Shown piece after piece: positions 56,994-64,000 of a stretch of DNA of 64,000 bases. The notes below the pieces were generated by a model that saw nothing but the letters and a program-made list of their open reading frames with translations, searched no databases and was not told the DNA's origin. The DNA comes from Pedobacter endophyticus (GTDB lineage Bacteria; Bacteroidota; Bacteroidia; Sphingobacteriales; Sphingobacteriaceae), in NCBI RefSeq assembly GCF_015679185.1, contig NZ_CP064939.1, forward strand, positions 2,294,001 through 2,358,000, written 5' to 3'. The first letter of the stretch is position 1; the number at the start of each line of letters is the position of its first letter. The translations under genes were made by a program, and so were the position numbers.

Positions 56994-57024
56994 CAAAAGT
57001 AAATTATAATTTACTTTTAAACAA
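56994..57024 (-). promoter_or_regulatory. hicAB promoter
   Basis: TTG (57022-57024), 20-base spacer, TACTTTTG (56994-57001) on the minus strand, 26 bases before the HicA start. Confidence 0.7.
56995..57018. promoter_or_regulatory. Candidate HicB operator, 24-bp perfect palindrome
   Basis: AAAAGTAAATTA and TAATTTACTTTT meet to form a perfect 24-bp palindrome lying across the -7 box and the spacer of the hicAB promoter, the expected place for autorepression by the HicB helix-turn-helix. Confidence 0.65.
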
Positions 57025-57111
57025 CCTTTTTTTTAGTTTTCATTACGGCCATCCATAGTTGATAAAAAGACACCTATATAAAAAGCGTCGAATGAACAGG
57101 GCGCCATATCT

Positions 57112-57155
57112 CTCAACTCAAAACTCCAAACTCCCAACTCCCAACTCAAACCAAG
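57112..57155. repeat. AACTCCCAACTC simple word repeats
   Basis: About five units of (CA)AACTC(C)(C/A)AACTC in the spacer between hicAB and the kinase gene; complementary to the GGAGTTTGGAGT words at 25561-25620. Confidence 0.6.
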
Positions 57156-57245
57156 CCAGTTCATCACATTTTTCGCACAGTCTGTCACATTTTATCAACC
57201 GAGTTGAAAACACTTTGTAGCATTGCACTTCAAACCGAATTAAAA

Positions 57246-58784
57246 ATGATAACACTTTCCGACATCGATCAGCCAGAAAAGACAAAAGGCATCAATCAAC
57301 TGGAGTTTTGGATCTCAACAACGCTTTACATTTTAGCCTTAATCGGGATCTGCACTTCTACCGCGTACGGATCGGGCAATGCTTACCGGTTCTCAGAAAG
57401 TGAAATTGAATACAGTGTGCTGCGAAACTTCTTCTTTCCAGAAATATTTAAGGTGAGCATGCTCTACATCAGTTTCCTTTTAATCAATTTCTGCTTTATG
57501 CCGCAACTCGTTAAAAAGAACAACATTGCGCTGAACATTATCCTTACCGTTTTAATTACGGCCTTTTCTATCGTAGGATTAATGGTTGCCAACACTTATG
57601 CGCAAGCGTACCGCCTGGTGGAAACCGACGATATTGGCCGGGCGTACGATAGGCTCTTTGGCGAAGCGTTTACCTACATATTTCTACTTTATTTGCTTTT
57701 TAATGCCTACGCCTACTTCAGCGAGAAGGGAATGGCCTTGTTGCAGAAAATCCAGTTCCTAAAAAATTACAACAAAAATATCTATCAGGAACTCTTTACC
57801 TCTACTAAGATCTGGTTATTAACACTGATGATTTTTGCGGTGATATTTTCGCCCACGCTCGATTACGTATTGGTTATTATCTGGTTAATTGCTCCACCGG
57901 TTAACCTCCTTTTCGCGTTTCTTTCTATTTATTACACCATTCCGAACCTCCGAAAAATTGGTAAAGGCTTCGGAAGATATTTTTGGGGAAACGTTGCATT
58001 AACTGCAATGATTTGCTTGTTGTTGCTGCTGGCACTTGCGGGTTTTATGCGAAATGGCGAAGCGATTCCAATTGCCTTAATATTTACCTCAATCGGTATG
58101 ATTTGCGTAACTACGCCCCTTGCCTGGTATTTATACAAAAACAAGTTCGAAAAGCTAACCGAAATCCAGATGCTTAAAACGGAACTGGGAAAATCTGATG
58201 CAAGCCTAAACTTTTTAAAATCGCAAATTAATCCACACTTTTTGTTCAATGCCTTAAATACGCTATTTGGCACCGCCTTACAAGAAAATGCAGAGCGCAC
58301 GGGCGAGGGCATTCAAAAACTGGGTGATATGATGCGCTTTATGTTGCATGAAAACACCTTAGACAAGATTTCGCTGACACGTGAGGTAGAATATTTGAAC
58401 AATTACATTGACCTGCAAAAACTGAGAACATCGCGATCTGCCGATATTAAGATCGATACACACATTGAAGAGCAGCTGAATAACTTGCAAATTACGCCGA
58501 TGCTGCTAATTCCTTTTATCGAAAATGCATTTAAGCACGGCATTAGTTTACAACAACCCTCATACATTAAAATCAGCCTGCAAACAAAAGAGCGGACCTT
58601 GTATTTCGATGTGAGCAACAGCATTTATATTAAGGCCGACAATGACCCTGAAAAGCTGAAAAGCGGTATTGGATTGGAAAATGTAAAACAACGTTTATCG
58701 CTGCTTTACTTCGGCAAACATGAGTTGATTATTCGCGAAAGTGCAAAAGAGTTCTTTGTTCATTTAACCTTACAGTTGGATTAA
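57246..58784 (+). CDS. LytS/YehU-type sensor histidine kinase
   Basis: 512 residues from MITLSDIDQPEKTKGINQLE; a TTG start 14 codons upstream is less likely. About seven or eight membrane helices fill residues 20-300. The His_kinase domain has the phosphorylated His331 in QINPHFLFNALNTLF, and the ATPase motif IENAFKHG is followed by SGIGLENVKQRLSLLY. The cognate LytTR regulator is at 59900. In relatives the two genes are adjacent; here 1.1 kb of repeats and a nuclease gene separate them, starting 1-2 bases after this stop codon. Confidence 0.92.
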   Translation: MITLSDIDQPEKTKGINQLEFWISTTLYILALIGICTSTAYGSGNAYRFSESEIEYSVLRNFFFPEIFKVSMLYISFLLINFCFMPQLVKKNNIALNIILTVLITAFSIVGLMVANTYAQAYRLVETDDIGRAYDRLFGEAFTYIFLLYLLFNAYAYFSEKGMALLQKIQFLKNYNKNIYQELFTSTKIWLLTLMIFAVIFSPTLDYVLVIIWLIAPPVNLLFAFLSIYYTIPNLRKIGKGFGRYFWGNVALTAMICLLLLLALAGFMRNGEAIPIALIFTSIGMICVTTPLAWYLYKNKFEKLTEIQMLKTELGKSDASLNFLKSQINPHFLFNALNTLFGTALQENAERTGEGIQKLGDMMRFMLHENTLDKISLTREVEYLNNYIDLQKLRTSRSADIKIDTHIEEQLNNLQITPMLLIPFIENAFKHGISLQQPSYIKISLQTKERTLYFDVSNSIYIKADNDPEKLKSGIGLENVKQRLSLLYFGKHELIIRESAKEFFVHLTLQLD

Positions 58785-58785
58785 T

Positions 58786-59362
58786 CCTTCAACTCCGCTC
58801 AGGATGACAAATTGGATAAACAACTCCATAAATGTCACACTGAGCGGAGTCGAAGTGCAACTCAATCAATCCTTCGACTCCGCTCAGGATGACAAAGGGA
58901 TAAAAAACTCAACAAATGTCACACTGAACGGCATCGAAGTGCAACTCAATCAATCCTTCAACTCCGCTCAGGATGACAAATGGATAAAAACTCAACAAAT
59001 GTCACACTGAGCGGAGTCGAAGTGCAATTCAATCAATCCTTCGACTCCGCTCACGATGACAAATGGATAAAAACTCAACAAATGTCACACTGAGCGGAGT
59101 CGAAGTGCAACTCAATCAATCCTTCGACTCCGCTCAGGATGACAAATGGATAAAGAACTCCATAAATGTCACACTGAGCGGAGTCGAAGTGCAACTCAAT
59201 CAATCCTCCGACTCCGCTCAGGATGACAAATGGATAAAAAACTCCATAAATGTCACACTGAGCGGAGTCGAAGTGCAACTCAATCAATCCTCCGACTCCG
59301 CTCAGGATGACAAATTGGATAAACAACTCCATAAATGTCACACTGAGCGGAGTCGAAGTGCA
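58786..59362. repeat. Tandem array of TGTCA...TGACA palindromes, 7 units of 83-85 bp
   Basis: Left arms (TGTCACACTGAGCGGAGTCG) start at 58833, 58917, 59000, 59083, 59167, 59251 and 59336. Each of the first six is followed about 37 bases later by a right arm CTTCGACTCCGCTCAGGATG ending TGACA; one right half (58786) precedes the first left arm. A unit is about 62 bases (23-bp stem, 16-base loop TGCAACTCAATCAATC) plus a 22-base spacer containing GGATAAA. The units are near identical, so recent tandem amplification is likely. Confidence 0.95.
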
Positions 59363-59745
59363 GTTAGAAATAAATTCGTAAATTGCATAACAGATTTATA
59401 ATATGAAATATTACTACGTTTACATTCTTAAATGCAAAGATAATTCCTATTATACGGGTATCACAAATGATATTGATAGAAGATTTATCGAACATGAAAC
59501 TGGTGAAAACAGCAATTGTTATACATTTAAAAGAAGACCGTTAACACCTGTTTTTTGTGAATATTTTATAGATGTAAATTATGCTATCGAATTTGAAAAG
59601 CAAGTAAAAGGATGGTCTCGGAAAAAGAAGGAAGCAATTATAGACCAAAACTGGGATAAACTTAAGGAGCTATCCATTTGCAACAATGAAAGCAGTCATA
59701 AAAATCATTGGATAAAAAAAGGCTTCGACTCCGCTCAGGATGACA
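59336..59745 (+). mobile_element. Candidate GIY-YIG element bounded by palindrome arms
   Basis: The seventh left arm (59336-59362) has no nearby right arm. Its partner is at 59723-59745, after the GIY-YIG gene. The nuclease gene thus occupies the loop position of a palindrome unit, giving a 410-bp segment with terminal inverted repeats beginning TGTCA and ending TGACA. This is what one expects of a small mobile element whose short relatives are the gene-less 62-bp units. Mobility is inference. Confidence 0.5.
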
Positions 59746-59750
59746 AGTAG
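59403..59750 (+). CDS. Small GIY-YIG nuclease-domain protein
   Basis: 115 residues, the single-domain type. KYYYVYILKCKDNSYYTGIT contains the GIY (VYI) and YIG (YTG) elements, Arg26-Arg27 follow in NDIDRRF, and Glu in YAIEFEKQVKGWSRKKKEAI is the metal ligand. The family cleaves DNA by a single metal ion. The last nine residues (GFDSAQDDK) and the stop codon come from a palindrome arm, so the original C-terminus is probably near residue 105. It lies inside the repeat array between a kinase gene and its regulator. Confidence 0.88.
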   Translation: MKYYYVYILKCKDNSYYTGITNDIDRRFIEHETGENSNCYTFKRRPLTPVFCEYFIDVNYAIEFEKQVKGWSRKKKEAIIDQNWDKLKELSICNNESSHKNHWIKKGFDSAQDDK

Positions 59751-59785
59751 ATAAAAATTAGAAAACGACAAATCCAACTCCATGA

Positions 59786-59848
59786 TGTCACACTGAGCGG
59801 AGTCGAAGTGCAGAAAGATAAAGGGCTTCGACTCGGCTCAGCCTGACA
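59786..59848. repeat. TGTCA...TGACA palindrome before the LytTR gene
   Basis: Left arm TGTCACACTGAGCGGAGTCG at 59786; right arm CTTCGACTCGGCTCAGCCTG ending TGACA at 59848, with two changes from the array consensus. The loop differs (GTGCAGAAAGATAAAGGG). Confidence 0.9.
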
Positions 59849-59899
59849 AGTAGATAAAAGTCGAAGTACAGCTAGAGATAACAATTACCAAAAACAACG

Positions 59900-60574
59900 A
59901 TGATTGCCATTGCCATAGATGATGAACCGATTGCGCTTGATGTAATAAGATCGCACGCCTCGAAAGTTCCATTTGTAGAACTTACCGATACGTTTACCGA
60001 TGCCTTTGCGGCAATCAGCTATCTGCAGCAAAACAAGGTAGATTTGATTTTTTTGGATATTAAGATGCCCGATATTAGCGGCATCGACTTTTTAAAAAGC
60101 CTAAGCAAGCCACCCATGGTCATTTTTACCACGGCCTATACCGAGCACGCCGTACAAAGCTTCGAACTCGATGCTATTGATTATTTACTCAAACCATTTT
60201 CACTTTCGCGTTTTTTAAAAGCCTGCAACAAAGCGCAGGAACTGTTTACACTGAGAGGGCAAAAAGCCGAAGATAAAGTCGACTATATTTTTATAAAGGA
60301 TGGCTATGAGCAGATCAAGGTCGAATTAGAGGATATTCAATATATCGAAGCATCGGGAAACTATACGCAAATACAACTAAAAGATAAGCTGATCAGTTCG
60401 CGAATCACCATTAACGAACTGGCAGAATTGCTTCCGAAAGCAGAGTTTGTCCGTTGTCATCGGGCTTACATTGTTCCTAAAAACAAGGTTACGAAGTTTG
60501 ATCGCAACCAAATCTGGATCGGCGACAAAATTATCCCCATTGGGCCAAGCTATGGTAACATACAGCTGTCGTAA
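59900..60574 (+). CDS. LytTR-family response regulator
   Basis: 224 residues. The receiver domain (about 1-120) has the acidic pair D7-D8, phosphoacceptor Asp53 (LIFLDIKMPDISG), Thr and Lys (IDYLLKPF). The LytTR DNA-binding domain (about 130-224) has IFIKDGYEQIKVELEDIQYI and FVRCHRAYIVPKNKV. It is the evident partner of the kinase at 57246. The stop is 2 bases from the convergent macroglobulin gene. Confidence 0.93.
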   Translation: MIAIAIDDEPIALDVIRSHASKVPFVELTDTFTDAFAAISYLQQNKVDLIFLDIKMPDISGIDFLKSLSKPPMVIFTTAYTEHAVQSFELDAIDYLLKPFSLSRFLKACNKAQELFTLRGQKAEDKVDYIFIKDGYEQIKVELEDIQYIEASGNYTQIQLKDKLISSRITINELAELLPKAEFVRCHRAYIVPKNKVTKFDRNQIWIGDKIIPIGPSYGNIQLS

Positions 60575-60576
60575 TC

Positions 60577-63500
60577 TTACTTCACGCTTACCCTTACTCC
60601 TTCTGAATGTGTGGTAAACTCAGGCGCATACATGCTTTGCAAAGTGGTAATGCCATTAGAGAAATTACCCGAATGGGTTACCCGCAGCGGATATTCGAAA
60701 ACATAGGTGCCTTTGGGTAAATAATTGATAAAGAAATTGGTGGCCGCATCTTTGGTGCTTTCGTAATAGCCGAGTCCATCCTGATATTTAAACCGCGAGA
60801 TTACGTTTACAGGTTCAAAACCCGACGAGCGCATGTCTTTTAAATGGATGTATTCCATATTTCGATCGCAATAAATTTCTATACGTACTTTCAACAAGTC
60901 GCCGGGTGCTAAGGTATTGCTGGCGGTTAATGGCGTTAAAACATCGCCCATTGCAGTAGATTTTTGTAAAAACAGTTGCTTTTTAATCTTCACGCCTGTG
61001 TTGGCAGGGGTTATTTTATCCATACGTTCAAAATACTGCCAGTACATAGCGCCCCAGGCAATGGTTTTATTGTTGTTCTTAACCGTTACGTTTGCCATAT
61101 CAGGCTTAACGTTTGCCCCGGCAATAGTTAGTTTCTGGTAGCCTGTACCCGCTTCTTGGGTGGCGTTTGGCGGTAAAAGCTGCGCAAGGGTTTGGTTGCC
61201 AATGGTTATTTCAGGTTCATTGTTTTCGCTTAAAATTGCGGTTCCCTTCATTAACAGGGCATAACAGGCGGCGGCCGTTGCCTTGGTGGTTTGCCAATCG
61301 TTGGTTTGTTTGTTTTTAATCAACCAAATCTTCATTTCTTCTACGGCCTTTGCATCACCCGCCACCTCATCAAAGGCTTCAATTAATAGAGCCTGCGTTT
61401 CTATTGGGCTTTGGTACCACCACCAGCCAACTTTGTTTATGGCCCAGTACATGCCCATTTCATCACTTTGTTGGGCAGTTTGAGCAAGCAACGCAATAAT
61501 TTTTCGTGCTTCGGCATTATTTCCGTTCCTGCTCAAAACGAGGGCTGTTTGTGCCAACTGGTAAGTACCAAAGGTTTTCCAGTTTGCGGTAAGTTTCTTC
61601 ACATAAAAATTTTTGGCCTTTGTAAAATCTGCATTTGCATTTTTTGTATCGGTGTAACTTCTGGCATACAGGTAATGCAAGGGTAAATAACCGAAATGCT
61701 TGCCTGCTATTTCTTGCTTATAATCGCTTACCAGCTTTGCATCTAAATAGGTAATGGCTTTGTTAAGCATCGTGTTGAAATTTAGATATGCTGCTAGGTC
61801 AACCAGTTTAAGCTTTTTTAACTGGCCCATGCCCAACACGATGTGCTGCGTAATGTATCTGTCTTCACGCATGCCGGCAAACCACGGAAATGCACCATTG
61901 TTAAACTGCATTTTCTCCAATTGTTCGAAATTATCCTTCCACTCGTAAGTCATGCGGTTTAAATCAAATAAAGCCGCCAAACGCTTTTTACGCTCGGTTT
62001 CGTTATCGGCATTGCGTACCCAGGGTGTTTCTTCCAACAAAATTGCTTTCAATTCCGGGTTCTTCTCTAAATTCGACAAAAGCGATTGCCCGTTATTGGT
62101 ATTTTGCCATTGGGTAAAAACAGTTTTAATTTTTGGCGACGAATTGATAATTCCGGTGGCAAAACTGTTAGCGTAAAACCTGCTAAAAGTCTGTTCCGCA
62201 CATTCGTACGGATATTCCATTAAGTAAGGGAGCGCTTGTACAGCATACCAAACCGGGTTTGAGGTAAACTCGAATGTTAAACTGTGGTTGCGAAGCGTGT
62301 TCGATCCTGCAGATTTCGCCAGTCTTTCGAAGTTAAAAAGCTTTGTTGTATTGGCACGAACACTTATCGGCATGCTTTCAGTCACCAACATTGCATTGGG
62401 CAAAACGGGAATTGTGTTTTCCTCGCCATCGGTAAATTTGCCACTTTGCGCCGTAACTTTGTAATTAATGGCGCTTACGCCCGATGGGATAATTACTGTC
62501 CATTTTAGAGCAGTATTGCCTTCATCATCAACTTCGAAAGTCCTATCGGCCCGGTTATTCGCTGCAAAAATTTCCAGCGGTTTTGCAGTCAGGGCATCGG
62601 TTAGTGTCAGGCTTGCGTTGCCCATCAGCTTTTTTCCCGAAAGGTTGTTTAGCTTGGCACTTAACGAAATGGTGTCGCCCTCGCGAAAAAAACGCGGTGC
62701 GTTAATGGCTATGGCCAGTTGCTTCTGGGTGATCAATTCTTTGGTAACATAGGCCGTTCTCAAATCTTTGGTATGCACAAAACCCATCAGTTTGTACCGT
62801 GTTAAGCTTTGTGGTATGGTAAATTCAATTTTTATCTCGCCATTTTCGTCAGTTAGCAACTGAGGATAGAAAAATGCAAGTTCGTTGAAGTTTGTACGGG
62901 TAACTATTTCGGGAGTTTTTCTGCGCAGCGACTCAACCTCCTGGCGCAAGCTTGGGTCTTTGCGTTCATCAGCGCTGATTTGCACCCCGGCTACTTTCCC
63001 CTGCAATGTAGATGAACCTCTAATTTGAATGCTGGCGGTTGTCTCCTTTTTTTTCTCTGCAGCATATCCTACAACAACCACTTCATTTAAAGCACTGTCG
63101 TCTTCCTTTAAAACAATATCGATGCGCTTTTTATTGCGAACCTGAATTTTTGATGTTTTATAACCGATATAGGAGCATGTCAGCGTTTCGTTAGGTTTGG
63201 CGTCGAGGCTAAAAATGCCGAAAACATTGGTGGTTGTAACCGATTTGTCTGATCTAACCGATACGCCGGGTAATACATAGCCTTTCTCATCAAACACCAC
63301 CCCGTAAACAGCACTTCCCTTTTCCAGCTCTTTCAGTTTCTGTTCGGCCTCGGGCACCAGCCCCTTTTTTGGGCGCTGTAAGTTGCTCATGTAATTGCGG
63401 TAACCAGTATTATAACCACCGAAATAGTTATAGCCAAATAAATTAAGACCTTCGTAATCGCGGGTCAGAAATGAAGTGTAACCTCCAACGTTTAAAAACC

Positions 63501-64000
63501 ACAAATAACGCTCGTTGGCAATATTATTAGCGTTGAAATTCCAGCTATAGTACATATAATTAAAGCTGGTTTGCAGATTGGTGTTCCATGCCATCTGTTT
63601 CAAATCGTCTAAACTCGCATCGTAAAGCGAAGCCACCATTTCGGCCATTTGCTTTTCGCCGTTCTTATTACTGATTTGTAGTTTCCACGTTTCTTTTTCG
63701 CCCGGTTGAAGCTTATCTCTAAAGCTGAGAAACTTTACATCAAGCTGCCTGGCCGAATCGATAATGGAAACGCGTTGCAGCGAACTGTAAGTGGTACCTT
63801 GGTAAACCATTGTAAACTGCACAGCAAAACCCTCGCTAAAATAAGCCTTTGGCGTTATCTTAATTATGCTTTGCTTTGGCGATACGTCTACCCAAACCTT
63901 TTCGGCAATACTGTCTCTGTAATAAACCTCGTAATAGGCTTTGCAGTTGTTTGCCAGGCCCGCCAAACGAAAATCTGCGCTTTCGGTGGGTTGAATGGTG
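60577..64000 (-). CDS. Alpha-2-macroglobulin-like protein with embedded SusC-type N-terminal module (partial)
   Basis: The frame is open to the right edge; at least 1140 residues are visible and the N-terminus is missing. In order: MG-type beta domains, a carboxypeptidase-regulatory-like domain (VVFDEKGYVLPGVSVRSDKS), a SusC-like phrase LNEVVVVGYAAEKKKETTAS and plug-like IQIRGSSTLQGKVAGVQIS, then the macroglobulin core (FFYPQLLTDENGEIKIEFTI), the thioester motif CAEQ in YPYECAEQTFSR (Cys at 62200-62202), the alpha/alpha toroid, and a final receptor-like beta domain. Bacterial relatives are periplasmic protease traps. The TonB-plug-like insertion is discussed in the findings. Confidence 0.85.
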   Translation of the reverse strand, partial: TIQPTESADFRLAGLANNCKAYYEVYYRDSIAEKVWVDVSPKQSIIKITPKAYFSEGFAVQFTMVYQGTTYSSLQRVSIIDSARQLDVKFLSFRDKLQPGEKETWKLQISNKNGEKQMAEMVASLYDASLDDLKQMAWNTNLQTSFNYMYYSWNFNANNIANERYLWFLNVGGYTSFLTRDYEGLNLFGYNYFGGYNTGYRNYMSNLQRPKKGLVPEAEQKLKELEKGSAVYGVVFDEKGYVLPGVSVRSDKSVTTTNVFGIFSLDAKPNETLTCSYIGYKTSKIQVRNKKRIDIVLKEDDSALNEVVVVGYAAEKKKETTASIQIRGSSTLQGKVAGVQISADERKDPSLRQEVESLRRKTPEIVTRTNFNELAFFYPQLLTDENGEIKIEFTIPQSLTRYKLMGFVHTKDLRTAYVTKELITQKQLAIAINAPRFFREGDTISLSAKLNNLSGKKLMGNASLTLTDALTAKPLEIFAANNRADRTFEVDDEGNTALKWTVIIPSGVSAINYKVTAQSGKFTDGEENTIPVLPNAMLVTESMPISVRANTTKLFNFERLAKSAGSNTLRNHSLTFEFTSNPVWYAVQALPYLMEYPYECAEQTFSRFYANSFATGIINSSPKIKTVFTQWQNTNNGQSLLSNLEKNPELKAILLEETPWVRNADNETERKKRLAALFDLNRMTYEWKDNFEQLEKMQFNNGAFPWFAGMREDRYITQHIVLGMGQLKKLKLVDLAAYLNFNTMLNKAITYLDAKLVSDYKQEIAGKHFGYLPLHYLYARSYTDTKNANADFTKAKNFYVKKLTANWKTFGTYQLAQTALVLSRNGNNAEARKIIALLAQTAQQSDEMGMYWAINKVGWWWYQSPIETQALLIEAFDEVAGDAKAVEEMKIWLIKNKQTNDWQTTKATAAACYALLMKGTAILSENNEPEITIGNQTLAQLLPPNATQEAGTGYQKLTIAGANVKPDMANVTVKNNNKTIAWGAMYWQYFERMDKITPANTGVKIKKQLFLQKSTAMGDVLTPLTASNTLAPGDLLKVRIEIYCDRNMEYIHLKDMRSSGFEPVNVISRFKYQDGLGYYESTKDAATNFFINYLPKGTYVFEYPLRVTHSGNFSNGITTLQSMYAPEFTTHSEGVRVSVK

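Noticed and set aside
58786..59362. CRISPR array
   Set aside because: Regular spacing is present, but the intervening spacers are themselves repeated and no cas genes are near; it is a tandem palindrome array.
58804..59401. ORFs of 68, 112 and 88 codons on both strands within the palindrome array
   Set aside because: They are translations of the tandem repeat (TLSGVEVQLNQS and similar), open because the period is near a multiple of three; there is no other support.

Overview
The window reads as chromosomal DNA of a Bacteroidota bacterium, most likely a Pedobacter-like member of the Sphingobacteriaceae. The reasons are the AT-rich base composition, promoters of the TTG-N19/20-TAnnTTTG type, a FecI/FecR-SusC/SusD locus, many secreted proteins and lipoproteins of Bacteroidota style, and r-protein sequences of that phylum. 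No tRNA, rRNA, CRISPR array or complete insertion sequence with a classical transposase was seen.

Layout. 1-6.4 kb: end of a methyltransferase, a two-gene GMC dehydrogenase operon, and a large secreted glycoside-hydrolase-like protein. 6.4-7.4 kb: gene-free block of ~380-bp tandem repeats. 7.5-23.0 kb (minus strand): the S10-spc-alpha ribosomal superoperon from rplC to rplQ, 29 genes including secY, map, infA and rpoA, with its own promoter and a terminal hairpin. 23.6-39.6 kb: accessory genes, namely a coiled-coil membrane protein, a fungal-type prephenate dehydrogenase, a FecI/FecR/SusC/SusD/DUF3823 uptake locus whose SusD is frameshifted, a TauE/DUF1634 pair, dGTPase, three small hydrophilic proteins and an atypical response regulator. 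39.6-43.2 kb: rpsL-rpsG-fusA-rpsJ. In relatives these genes directly precede rplC, so the accessory block looks like an insertion or rearrangement inside one long operon. 43.7-51.4 kb: a lipoprotein and five secreted repeat or lectin-like proteins that look like a cell-surface appendage or adhesin cluster. 52.0-56.8 kb: VF530-family protein, M1 peptidase, carboxypeptidase-regulatory-like protein, Spx-like protein and a HicAB toxin-antitoxin pair. 57.2-60.6 kb: LytS-type kinase and LytTR regulator separated by a seven-copy palindrome array and a GIY-YIG nuclease gene. 60.6-64 kb: alpha-2-macroglobulin-like protein running off the right edge.

The most interesting structure is at 58.8-59.85 kb. 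Palindromes bounded by TGTCA...TGACA are tandemly arrayed, and a small GIY-YIG nuclease gene sits between a left and a right arm of the same palindrome, with the right arm supplying the end of its reading frame. This suggests a nuclease-linked mobile repeat with short non-autonomous derivatives, two more of which lie at 23.5 and 25.6 kb. Second-tier observations are the hairpin-forming word repeats that fill long gaps inside the ribosomal operons, the response regulator with Glu at the phosphorylation site, the HicA gene without a normal start codon, and a SusC-like segment embedded in the macroglobulin protein.
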